Assembly (NCBI GenBank): GCA_963779325.1
Contig: CAVZXS010000002.1
Coordinates: forward strand, 504,744 to 568,743
Source: CAVZXS01 sp963779325
Lineage (GTDB): Bacteria > Bacteroidota > Bacteroidia > Chitinophagales > Chitinophagaceae
Reading direction: 5' to 3'
DNA: 64,000 nucleotides
Made by a program: the position numbers and the translations under genes. The notes beneath the pieces are model-generated. The model saw nothing but the letters and a program-made list of their open reading frames with translations, made no database searches and had not been told where the DNA came from. Numbering within the stretch: the stretch's first letter is position 1; each line of letters begins with the position of its first letter. Positions 18,238 through 26,597 of this stretch are shown here, one piece after another.

Positions 18238-19917
18238 ATGGCAGACAATACTTATGATGCAATTGTAATTGGTTCGGGTATCAGCGGCGGCTGGGCGGCG
18301 AAAGAGCTTACCGAAAAAGGATTGAAAGTGATTATGCTTGAACGCGGTCGCAATATTGAACACGTAAAAGATTACGTGAATGCCAATAAAGACAATTGGG
18401 AGTTTCCGCATCGCGGCGGCCGTACACAGCAAATGATTAAGGATTATCCGGTACTGAAAAGAGATTACCCGCTGAATGAAACCGTACTTGATTATTGGGT
18501 AAAAGACCAAGAACATCCCTACGCGGAAGTAAAGCGTTTCGATTGGTTTCGCGGCTATCATGTAGGCGGTCGTTCATTAATGTGGGGTCGTCAAAGTTAC
18601 CGATGGAACAAATGGGACTTTGAAGCCAATCTAAAAGACGGGCATGGTGTAGATTGGCCTATCCGTTATGATGATGTTGCGCCTTGGTATAGCTACGCCG
18701 AAAAATTTGCCGGTATACAGGGAAGTAAAGAAGGATTGGAAGTATTGCCTGACGGCGAATTTATGCCTGCAATGGAATTGAACTGCGCGGAAAAAGAAGT
18801 GAAGAAAAGAATGGAAGCGCATTATAAAGGAGCAAGACATTTAATGATTGGTCGCAGTGCCAATATTACACAACCGCATCAGGACAGAACCAATTGCCAA
18901 TACCGCGACAGGTGCTGGAGAGGTTGTCCGTTTGGCGGCTACTTCAGTACACAGTCGGCTACGTTGCCTGCCGCTATGAAAACCGGTAATCTTACTCTTC
19001 GTCCCTTTTCTATTGTTACAAAAATTTTATACGATAAGGATAAAAAGAAAGCGACCGGTGTTGAAATTTTAGATTCGGAAACAAACAAGACCATTGAGTA
19101 CAAAGCAAAAATTGTTTTTGTATGCGCCTCTGCATTAAACTCTTCATGGATACTGATGAATTCGGCAACGGATATATGGCCCGATGGTTTGGGCAGCAGC
19201 AGCGGCGAGTTGGGAAATAATGTAATGGATCACCATTTCAGAACAGGCGCCCAAGGTACAGTAGAAGGCTTTTCTGATAAATATGAATTTGGGCGCAGAC
19301 CTACCGGTACTTATATACCGCGTTTCAGAAATGTATATGATGATAAAAGAGATTATGTACGCGGCTTTGGTTACCAGGGTGGCGCCGGTCGCGGTCGCGG
19401 GGTAGATGTGGCGGAGTTTACAATTGGGGCGAGTTTAAAAGAATCAATGAGCGTAGCAAGTGATAACTGGAATATTAATTTTCTTGGTTTTGGAGAAATG
19501 CTTCCTTATCACGAAAATAAAATTACGCTTGATAAAAACTTAAAAGATAAATGGGGCCTACCTGTACTTTCATTTGATGTAGAAATAAAAGAGAATGAAA
19601 AGAAGATGCGGATTGATATGATGAATGATGCCAAAGAAATGCTGGAAGCTGCCGGTGTAAAAAATATACAGACGTATGATTGGGGTTATAATGTAGGTAT
19701 GGGTATACATGAAATGGGTACGGCACGTATGGGTCGTGATAGCAAAACATCGGTACTGAACGGCAACAACCAGGTATGGGATGCGCCTAATGTATTTGTT
19801 ACCGACGGCGCTTGTATGACATCCGCTTCTTGTGTAAACCCGTCATTAACGTATATGGCATTAACGGCAAGAGCGGCTGACTTTGCAGTGAAGGAATTGA
19901 AGAAAGGAAATCTTTAA
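18238..19917 (+). CDS. GMC-family flavo-dehydrogenase, copy 2
   Basis: A 559-residue close paralogue of copy 1, almost identical over the first 110 residues and diverging mainly in the substrate-facing central part (about 340-420). It keeps the FAD loop GSGISGG, the CX5CX3C motif in NCQYRDRCWRGC, His491 and Asn534. The start is 43 bp after copy 1. The inverted repeat of the DUF559 element begins two bases after its stop codon. Same inferred role as copy 1; the differences may reflect a different glycoside substrate. Confidence 0.93.
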   Translation: MADNTYDAIVIGSGISGGWAAKELTEKGLKVIMLERGRNIEHVKDYVNANKDNWEFPHRGGRTQQMIKDYPVLKRDYPLNETVLDYWVKDQEHPYAEVKRFDWFRGYHVGGRSLMWGRQSYRWNKWDFEANLKDGHGVDWPIRYDDVAPWYSYAEKFAGIQGSKEGLEVLPDGEFMPAMELNCAEKEVKKRMEAHYKGARHLMIGRSANITQPHQDRTNCQYRDRCWRGCPFGGYFSTQSATLPAAMKTGNLTLRPFSIVTKILYDKDKKKATGVEILDSETNKTIEYKAKIVFVCASALNSSWILMNSATDIWPDGLGSSSGELGNNVMDHHFRTGAQGTVEGFSDKYEFGRRPTGTYIPRFRNVYDDKRDYVRGFGYQGGAGRGRGVDVAEFTIGASLKESMSVASDNWNINFLGFGEMLPYHENKITLDKNLKDKWGLPVLSFDVEIKENEKKMRIDMMNDAKEMLEAAGVKNIQTYDWGYNVGMGIHEMGTARMGRDSKTSVLNGNNQVWDAPNVFVTDGACMTSASCVNPSLTYMALTARAADFAVKELKKGNL

Positions 19918-19918
19918 A

Positions 19919-19947
19919 ACAAACCCCCAACCCCCTAAAGGGGCTTT
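19919..19947. repeat. Left terminal inverted repeat of DUF559 element
   Basis: The left end begins ACAAACCCCCAACCCCCTAA and continues AGGGGCTTT. Its CCCCTAAAGGGG core is itself palindromic. The right end is the same sequence in reverse complement with one extra G. Confidence 0.85.
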
Positions 19948-19968
19948 GGGAAAGTTATAATATAGCAG

Positions 19969-20436
19969 ATGAAAAAAGAAATTGGCAATTATGAATCATC
20001 GTCGAAAATCCCCTTCAGGGGGCATGGTGGTAATCCATACAAACAGGGTGGTATGTTCGAAGGAGCATCACATTTGATATTTGAAAATGCAAAACATCTT
20101 CGAAAGAATATGACTGCGGCAGAAATGTGTTTGTGGTTGCATTTAAGAGACGGGTTAAACGGATTTAAATTTCGGCGACAGCATCCTGTTAGTTTGTATA
20201 TAGCAGATTTCTATTGTCACAAGGCAAAGCTTATTATTGAAGTAGATGGTTCGGTACACAATAAGAAGGATATTAAAGAATTGGACGAAATAAAAGAAAA
20301 CGAATTAGTGAAATGGGGATACACTGTTTTAAGATTTACTAATCAGCGAGTGATGGAAAGAACAGAAGAAGTTTTAAAAATTATTTCTGAAAAAATATTG
20401 GAATTAAACAATTTACAAAAACAAAATACTCTGTGA
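19969..20436 (+). CDS. DUF559 (Vsr-like) endonuclease-domain protein
   Basis: A 155-residue protein whose residues 40-145 form a DUF559 domain, a relative of the Vsr and PD-(D/E)XK nuclease fold. Visible motifs are LRKNMTAAEMCLWLHLRDG, FKFRRQHPVSLYIADFYC with the metal-binding Asp, LIIEVDGSVH with the E-x-D pair, and GYTVLRFTNQRV near the end. Residues 10-28 are encoded partly by another CCCCTTCAGGGGG palindrome, so the true start may be Met34 (GGMFEGA). DUF559 genes have no agreed cellular role. It has no relation to sugar metabolism and appears inserted. Confidence 0.85.
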   Translation: MKKEIGNYESSSKIPFRGHGGNPYKQGGMFEGASHLIFENAKHLRKNMTAAEMCLWLHLRDGLNGFKFRRQHPVSLYIADFYCHKAKLIIEVDGSVHNKKDIKELDEIKENELVKWGYTVLRFTNQRVMERTEEVLKIISEKILELNNLQKQNTL

Positions 20437-20450
20437 TGAACGGAGTCTAA

Positions 20451-20479
20451 AAGCCCCCTTTAGGGGGTTGGGGGTTTGT
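20451..20479. repeat. Right terminal inverted repeat of DUF559 element
   Basis: Reads AAGCCCCCTTTAGGGGGTTG and continues GGGGTTTGT. It is the reverse complement of the left end apart from one G. The ATG of GMC copy 3 begins at 20482, so this repeat has replaced whatever ribosome-binding region the gene had. Confidence 0.85.
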
Positions 20480-20481
20480 AT

Positions 20482-22157
20482 ATGGATACATTCGACGCAA
20501 TAGTAATCGGCTCCGGTATAAGCGGCGGCTGGGCAGCAAAAGAACTTTGCGAAAAAGGGCTTAAGGTGCTTATGCTTGAACGCGGTGCCGAACATAAACA
20601 TATTACAGATTATAAGACTGCGGGTAAGATGCCTTGGGAGTTTGAGCATCGCGGTGCAACTACGCCGCAGCAAAAAAAAGATTATCCTGTCATTCATCGC
20701 GGGTGGGCCGCCAATGAAAGAGTGATGGATGCCTGGACGAATGAAAATGATTCGCCGTATACAGAAGTAAAACCTTTTACCTGGTGGAGAGTGTATCGTA
20801 TGGGCGGCCGCTCGGTATTATGGGGCAGGCACAGTTATCGCTGGAGCGAATTGGATTTTGAAGCCAATGCAAAAGATGGTTTTGGTGTCGATTGGCCTAT
20901 TCGTTATAAAGACATAGCGCCTTGGTACGATCATGTAGAAAAATTTGCCGGTATCAGCGGTTCATTGGAAGGATTACCTTACTTACCCGATGGTCAGTTT
21001 CTTCCTCCAGTTCCGTTAAATATTGTGGAGAAAGATGTTGCCGCGAAAATTAAAAATTTTTATAAGGGCGAAAGACATTTAATAAACAGTCGTGTAGCCA
21101 ATCTTACCGCGCCGCACAATGAAAGAACCAATTGTCAATTCCGTAACCGTTGTTGGGAAGGTTGTCCTTTTGGCGGTTATTTCAGTACGCAATCATCCAC
21201 TTTACCGGCAGCTGTAAAAACAAACAACTTAACGGTAAGACCATTATCATTGGTAACAAAAATTTTATATGATAAAGATAAAAAGAAAGCGACGGGTGTA
21301 GAGGTGCTGGATGCCATGGATAATAAAACCTACGAGTATAAAGCGAAAATTATTTTTGTTTGCGCATCGGCATTAAACTCTACCTGGTTATTATTTAATT
21401 CTGCAACGGATATATGGCCCGGCGGTTTGGGCAGCAGCAGCGGCGAGTTGGGACATAATGTAATGGATCATCATTATAATTTGGGAGCAAGCGGCGATAT
21501 AGAAGGTTATGAAGACAAAACTGAATTCGGCCGCAGGCCCTGCGGTTTTTATATTACACGATTTGCCAATGTACCCGGCGACAGAAAAAGAGATTATGTA
21601 CGCGGCTTCGGTTACCAGGGCGGAGCAAGCAGAAAGGGATGGAGCAGGGAAATTGCCGAGATGAATATCGGCAGCAGTTTAAAAGATGAACTAACGGAAC
21701 CGGAGGTTGGAGGATAGGGGCTACGGGGTTTGGTGAAATATTGCCGTATCATGAGAATAAAATTTCATTGGATAAAGAGAAAAAAGATAAATGGGGATTG
21801 CCGGTGCTTTCGATGGATGCTGAGTTGAAAGAGAATGAAATGAAAATGCGTAAAGATATTAAAGAAGAATTAACGGGGATGCTGGAAGCAGCGGGTGTAA
21901 AAAATATAACAACTTACGATTCGGGTCATGCAATTGGACACGGTATTCATGAAATGGGTACCGCACGTATGGGTCTTGATCGTAAGACATCGGTACTGAA
22001 CGGTAATAACCAGGTTTGGGATGCATTGAATGTTTTTGTAACCGATGGTGCCTGTATGACAAGTTCGGCTTGTGTAAACCCGTCATTAACCTATATGGCA
22101 TTAACGGCAAGAGCCGCTAACTTTGCAGTAAGCGAATTAAAAAAAGGAAATTTGTAA
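20482..22157 (+). pseudogene. GMC-family flavo-dehydrogenase, copy 3 (frameshifted)
   Basis: The third GMC paralogue would be about 559 residues but is split by a 1-base deletion near 21702. The first frame runs to a TAG at 21715-21717 after TEPEVGG. Adding one G there joins it to GWRIGATGFGEILPYHENK, exactly as in the other copies. Both halves are otherwise intact: GSGISGG, the CX5CX3C motif in NCQFRNRCWEGC, the C-terminal His in GIHEMGTARMG and Asn in NPSLTYM. It may be a recent pseudogene or a read error in a G-rich spot. The ATG at 20482 is preferred to an upstream TTG inside the element's repeat. Confidence 0.88.
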
Positions 22158-22189
22158 ATAAATTTTTTCAGCAATTTAAAATAAAAAAT

Positions 22190-22828
22190 ATGGATCGTCG
22201 TGAACTTTTAAAGCAAATCGCACTACTTACCGGGGGCGCTGTAGTTGGCGGACAAGTATTCTTAACAGGTTGTAAAACCGGCGCCAAAGCCGATGCAGGG
22301 TTTACTGCTGCTAATATTGGATTGCTCGATGAAATAGGCGAGACCATTATACCAACTACTGCTACGCCGGGCGCCAAGGCTGCAAAGATTGGTGAGTTTA
22401 TGAAAGTAATGGTGACCGATTGCTATACGCAAAAACAACAGGATGCATTTACCAAAGGTTTGCCGGCATTAGATGAAGCCTGTAAAAAAGCAAACAGTAA
22501 ATCATTTATGGAGTGTACCGCGCAGCAACGTCATGATTTTTTAGTAAGTCTTGAAAAAGAGGCCAAAGCTTTTAATACTAAGCGTGACGAGGACGAAAAA
22601 CCCAAACGTGAGGCGCATAAAAAAGCAAACGAAGCATTGCCATGGAAAGACCAAAAAGAATTTGAAGGTGAGCCAAGTCATTATTATACCATGTTGAAGC
22701 AATTAACTCTGTTGGGTTTCTTTACTTCTAAAACCGGTATGACGGAAACTTTGCGGCATGAAGCGGTTCCCGGAAAGTATGATGGCGCGATGGCATATAC
22801 TAAAGGTGATAAAGCGTGGGCGGAATAA
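22190..22828 (+). CDS. Tat-exported small subunit, gluconate 2-dehydrogenase subunit 3 family
   Basis: A 212-residue protein with a twin-arginine leader (DRRELLKQ) and a lipobox-like LTGC near residue 27. The body (DEIGETIIPTT near 52, then FMKVMVTDCY, QQDAFTKGLP and SHYYTMLKQLTLLGFFTS) is characteristic of the gluconate 2-dehydrogenase subunit 3 family, which escorts GMC flavoproteins across the membrane and anchors them. It starts 32 bp after GMC copy 3 and is the only such subunit seen, so it probably serves all three copies. Confidence 0.9.
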   Translation: MDRRELLKQIALLTGGAVVGGQVFLTGCKTGAKADAGFTAANIGLLDEIGETIIPTTATPGAKAAKIGEFMKVMVTDCYTQKQQDAFTKGLPALDEACKKANSKSFMECTAQQRHDFLVSLEKEAKAFNTKRDEDEKPKREAHKKANEALPWKDQKEFEGEPSHYYTMLKQLTLLGFFTSKTGMTETLRHEAVPGKYDGAMAYTKGDKAWAE

Positions 22829-22835
22829 TTTATGT

Positions 22836-22947
22836 AAATTCCAAAAAACAAAAAACAAAATCCAAAACCCAAGAAATAAAAAGCAAAAAATGAAAAATAA
22901 AAAGCAAAACCTGTAACCGGTAACTTGTAACCCGCAACAAAGTGTAA
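22836..22947. repeat. Degenerate heptad tandem array D
   Basis: About sixteen 7-bp units in one register: AAATTCC, AAAAAAC twice, AAAATCC, AAAACCC, AAGAAAT, AAAAAGC, AAAAAAT, GAAAAAT, AAAAAGC, AAAACCT, then GTAACCG, GTAACTT and GTAACCC. The switch from A-rich words to GTAAC words occurs without losing phase. GTAACNN is the reverse complement of the GTTAC words of array B. Confidence 0.8.
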
Positions 22948-22960
22948 CTAAAATAAACAA

Positions 22961-23851
22961 ATGAATATGAATTACAACCGCAGAAAATTTATAAAACAAA
23001 CGGCAGGCGCTGCGTCGGGAATTGCTTTTGCCACCATGACGGGCAACCTGTTACAGGGCTGTGATTTTTTTGAAGAAGCAAAAAAAATAAAAAAATTCGG
23101 TTTGCAGTTGTATACCCTGCGGGAGGATATGCCCAAGGATGCTAAAGGCGTATTGAAACAGGTAGCCTCATTCGGGTATAAAAAAATTGAAAGCTACGAA
23201 GGAAAGGACGGTATGTTTTGGGGTATGAGCAATCTTGATTTTAAAAAATATATGGATGATTTGGGAATGACGATTGTTTCCAGCCATTGCAATACCTCCG
23301 TAGATTTTGAAAAGAAAGCTGCGGAAGCAGCGGCCATCGGTATGAAGTATCTTATCTATCCGTGGGAGGGCACAACGAAAACATTGGAAGATTATAAAAA
23401 AATGCCCGATGAGTTTAATAAATTCGGAGCCATTTGTAAAAAGAACGGAATTCGTTTCGCCTTTCATAATCACGATTATTCGTTCAAGACAATGAACGGT
23501 GAATTACCGCAGGATATATTGATGAAAAATACCGATCCTGACCTGGTAGATTTCGAAATGGATATTTATTGGGTGGTAGCGGCAGGGCACGACCCGATTG
23601 AATGGTTAAAAAAATATCCGAATCGTTTTAAACTGTCGCATGTAAAAGACAGATCAAAAAATCCGGGCACCGATAACGGAAAAAATTCCGTTGATCTCGG
23701 TACAGGTTCTATCGATTACAGTAAAGTTTTAAAAGTTGCGGGAAAAATGGGGATGGAACATTTTATAGTTGAACAGGAATTTTATCCGAACGGTACGCCG
23801 CTGGATGCTGTAAAAACGGATGCTGCTTATATGAAGAGGTTGAAAATGTAA
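22961..23851 (+). CDS. Tat/lipoprotein sugar isomerase/epimerase (TIM barrel)
   Basis: A 296-residue TIM-barrel protein with a twin-arginine leader (NRRKFIKQTAG) and an LLQGC lipobox near residue 31. Landmarks are FGLQLYTLREDMP near 47, GYKKIESYEG near 69, SSHCNTSVDF near 107, FAFHNHDYSF near 164, VDFEMDIYWVVAAGHDP near 194, FKLSHVKDRS near 224 and MEHFIVEQEF near 265. It closely resembles the exported isomerase at 2649. It ends the plus arm of the carbohydrate locus and is likely to work on keto-sugars at the cell envelope. A second ATG two codons in is an equally possible start. Confidence 0.88.
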   Translation: MNMNYNRRKFIKQTAGAASGIAFATMTGNLLQGCDFFEEAKKIKKFGLQLYTLREDMPKDAKGVLKQVASFGYKKIESYEGKDGMFWGMSNLDFKKYMDDLGMTIVSSHCNTSVDFEKKAAEAAAIGMKYLIYPWEGTTKTLEDYKKMPDEFNKFGAICKKNGIRFAFHNHDYSFKTMNGELPQDILMKNTDPDLVDFEMDIYWVVAAGHDPIEWLKKYPNRFKLSHVKDRSKNPGTDNGKNSVDLGTGSIDYSKVLKVAGKMGMEHFIVEQEFYPNGTPLDAVKTDAAYMKRLKM

Positions 23852-23873
23852 TAAGAAATGTAATGATAAAGGA

Positions 23874-23911
23874 AAAGCCGGCTCTGTTATTAGAAGCCGG
23901 CTTTCTCATTT
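23874..23911. terminator. Bidirectional rho-independent terminator
   Basis: A perfect 10-bp stem AAAGCCGGCT/AGCCGGCTTT with an 11-base loop, followed by a T-rich tail on the plus strand and A-rich sequence before it. It separates the convergent TIM-barrel and pyruvate kinase genes. Confidence 0.85.
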
Positions 23912-23927
23912 CCTCCTAAAATTTTTA

Positions 23928-25418
23928 TCAATCCACCTTCGTAATCTTCAATACATTGGTTGGTAAATGTAAATGCACCGGTGTGCTGCCTGTATTTACC
24001 ACTATATCATTTGTTTTTACAAAACCTCTTTCTTTTAATATGGCTATCTGATCTGTTACAATATCATCCAAACTGTCTTCTTCATCATAATAAAAAGCTC
24101 TTACGCCCCAGCTGAGGCTAAGCTGGTTTACCAATGAACGCTCTTTGGTAAAAATATATAACGGCGATTTGGGACGATAGCTGCTTAGCATAAAACCGGT
24201 GTAGCCGCTTTGCGTCATTCCTACCAATGCTTCAGCATCTACATCTTCGGCCAGCTTGCAGGCATTATAACAAATCGCATCACTGTAAAAAGAAGGAGAA
24301 TGTTTTTGCGGTTGCAATACTTCTTCCAAATTATAATTATAATCTGTTTTTTCTACTTCCATTATTATTTTACGCATGGTCTCTACTACCAATGCCGGGT
24401 GTTGGCCGGCAGCGGTTTCACCACTCAGCATTACCGCATCAGTTCCTTCCAGTACCGCATTGGCTACGTCGGTTACTTCGCTGCGGTTTGGTTTTATACG
24501 GTCTATCATACTCTCCATCATTTGCGTAGCCACTATTACCGGCTTGGCACGGTGCAGGCATTTGCGTATAATATCTTTTTGAATCAGCGGAACTTTTTCA
24601 ATGGGAATTTCTACACCCAAATCGCCGCGGGCCACCATAATGGCATCCGATTCTATAATAATATCCCGCAGGTTTACCAATGCTTCGGGCTTTTCAATTT
24701 TAGCGATAATCTTTGTCTTGCTTTTTTTCTCGTCTAATTTATTGCGCAGTATAATAATATCAGCGGCACGGCGTACAAAAGAAAGTGCTACCCAATCCAA
24801 TTTTTGTTCAATGATGAATTCAAGATCAACCAAGTCTTTTTCGGTTAAAGCCGGTAAGGATATTTTTGTATCCGGAAGGTTCAATCCTTTTTTAGAAGAA
24901 AGTATACCGCCCAATGTAACCTGTACTTCTACATCATTATTCTTTTTTATATTTTTTACCATTACCTCAATCTTGCCGTCATCAATCAAAATCTTATTGC
25001 CTACGGTTACATCTTCGTGCAGGTTGGGGTAGGAGACATAAATTTTTTCTTTAGTACCTACCAATTTCTCATTGGTAAAAGTCAGTATATCGCCCGGTAC
25101 AATTTCCATTGAGCCGTTTTCAATTTCACCAACTCTTAGTTTTGGCCCCTGCAAATCGCCGAGTATGGCAATGTTATAAGGTTCCGTTTTATTAATATTA
25201 CGAATATGTTCGATGATGAGCGTTTTGTCTTCGTGGCTGCCGTGCGAAAAATTTAACCGGAAAACATTTACACCGGCTTTTACCAGTTCTAACAGTTTGT
25301 CGTATGTATCGCAGGCGGGTCCTACGGTGGCTACTATTTTTGTGCGGTGAACGGTATGCTGAATACCTGCTTCACGATTCATTTCTTTATGATAATACTT
25401 ATCTGCATGTTTACTCAT
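23928..25418 (-). CDS. pyk: Pyruvate kinase
   Basis: A 496-residue cytosolic glycolytic enzyme converting phosphoenolpyruvate and ADP to pyruvate and ATP. It shows RTKIVATVGPACDTYD near 26, RLNFSHGSHED near 53, the catalytic Lys region IIAKIEKPEAL near 235, the signature MVARGDLGVEIP near 260, KPVIVATQMMESM near 290 and LSGETAAGQHP near 330, and a C-terminal allosteric-type domain. It has a ~20-residue N-terminal extension. It lies 33 bp downstream of pfkA, which suggests co-transcription of two key glycolytic genes. Confidence 0.97.
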   Translation of the reverse strand: MSKHADKYYHKEMNREAGIQHTVHRTKIVATVGPACDTYDKLLELVKAGVNVFRLNFSHGSHEDKTLIIEHIRNINKTEPYNIAILGDLQGPKLRVGEIENGSMEIVPGDILTFTNEKLVGTKEKIYVSYPNLHEDVTVGNKILIDDGKIEVMVKNIKKNNDVEVQVTLGGILSSKKGLNLPDTKISLPALTEKDLVDLEFIIEQKLDWVALSFVRRAADIIILRNKLDEKKSKTKIIAKIEKPEALVNLRDIIIESDAIMVARGDLGVEIPIEKVPLIQKDIIRKCLHRAKPVIVATQMMESMIDRIKPNRSEVTDVANAVLEGTDAVMLSGETAAGQHPALVVETMRKIIMEVEKTDYNYNLEEVLQPQKHSPSFYSDAICYNACKLAEDVDAEALVGMTQSGYTGFMLSSYRPKSPLYIFTKERSLVNQLSLSWGVRAFYYDEEDSLDDIVTDQIAILKERGFVKTNDIVVNTGSTPVHLHLPTNVLKITKVD

Positions 25419-25451
25419 AATAATAGTTGCTTGTTAGTTGTTTCGGTTAAA

Positions 25452-26435
25452 TTACGACGCTAATATTTTTACAATCTTAAGCCATTCATCACTGATTTTA
25501 TTTTTATTTTTTACGGCGTTTTCCAGCGGCATATAGCTCATCTTATTATTTAATATGCCTACAAATACATTGTGTCTTCCTTCCAGCAAACTTTCTACGG
25601 CATGATAACCCATACGACTGGCAATTACCCTGTCTATGCAGGAAGGTGCGCCGCCGCGCTGTATATGTCCCAGTATACAAACACGTACTTCGGCCTTCGG
25701 CATTTTTTCTTCAATGGTTTTTTGCACTTCTACAGCGCCGCCAAAACCATCACCCTCGGCTACCACAATCAGGTTTACTAATTTTTGGCGTCTTTCCTTT
25801 TCTTTTAATGAACTGATGATGTCGTCAATATTTGTTTTACGTTCGGGTATCAAAATATTTTCGGCGCCGGTAGCTATGCCGCTGTGCAATGCAATATACC
25901 CCGCATCGCGGCCCATTACTTCTATAACAAAGATGCGGTCGTGGGCATCCATCGTATCGCGTATTTTATCAATGGCTTCTACAGCCGTATTTACCGCCGT
26001 ATCAAAACCAATGGTAAAATCAGTACCCGAAATATCTTTATCAATAGTTCCTGCTAATCCAATGCAGGGTATGTCAAACTCGGTGCTCAATTTAACGGCT
26101 CCGCGAAATGACCCGTCGCCGCCAATAATAACCAAACCGTCAATTTCTCTTTTCTTTAAATTTTCGTAAGCTTTTTTGCGCCCTTCGTATTCAAAAAATT
26201 CTTTACAACGTGCCGTTTTTAATATAGTGCCGCCCCGCTGAATGATATTGGCCACTGAACGGGAATTCATTTGAAAAATATCATCTTCTATCATGCCTTG
26301 GTAGCCGCGCATAATGCCATGAACTTCCAGCCCGTGGTAAAGCCCTGTACGTACTACAGCACGTATGGCTGCGTTCATTCCCGGGCTGTCTCCGCCGGAG
26401 GTAAGTACTCCAATTTTTGTTACTTTTTTTTCCAT
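25452..26435 (-). CDS. pfkA: ATP-dependent 6-phosphofructokinase
   Basis: A 327-residue phosphofructokinase, a normal length for the bacterial PfkA type. Visible motifs are GVLTSGGDSPGMNAAIR near 9, IGGDGSFRGA near 103, GLAGTIDKDISGTDFTIG near 126 with the catalytic Asp, EVMGRDAGYIALHSG near 172 and GHIQRGGAPSCIDR near 248. Gly at GGDG indicates ATP rather than pyrophosphate as phosphoryl donor. The gene precedes pyk. Confidence 0.97.
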   Translation of the reverse strand: MEKKVTKIGVLTSGGDSPGMNAAIRAVVRTGLYHGLEVHGIMRGYQGMIEDDIFQMNSRSVANIIQRGGTILKTARCKEFFEYEGRKKAYENLKKREIDGLVIIGGDGSFRGAVKLSTEFDIPCIGLAGTIDKDISGTDFTIGFDTAVNTAVEAIDKIRDTMDAHDRIFVIEVMGRDAGYIALHSGIATGAENILIPERKTNIDDIISSLKEKERRQKLVNLIVVAEGDGFGGAVEVQKTIEEKMPKAEVRVCILGHIQRGGAPSCIDRVIASRMGYHAVESLLEGRHNVFVGILNNKMSYMPLENAVKNKNKISDEWLKIVKILAS

Positions 26436-26597
26436 CTGTAAAATAATTCCCTGTTTTGGTTATCGTAGAGCCCGTTCCGGAAAGGCCGTAATTTCAGCCT
26501 TTTATCCTTTTTTCAGGCCAGCAAAAATAAGGGATTGTTTTAATAACACTTGTAAGCGGTTGAAAGCTTAATTTTAGTTAACCCAAAAACTATTTTT

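Larger units (their letters stand above)
19919..20479. mobile_element. DUF559 nuclease element with terminal inverted repeats
   Basis: A 561 bp unit bounded by matching ~29 bp inverted ends (19919-19947 and 20451-20479), which differ only by G4 versus G5 in one run. Inside is a single gene for a DUF559 nuclease. It lies in the middle of an otherwise tight GMC gene array, exactly between the stop of copy 2 and the ATG of copy 3 (three bases beyond the right end). No clear target duplication was seen. Calling it mobile rests on its ends and position and is inference. Confidence 0.6.

Noticed and set aside
24210..25032. Several plus-strand open frames opposite pyruvate kinase
   Set aside because: They are shadows of pyk, which has all family signatures.
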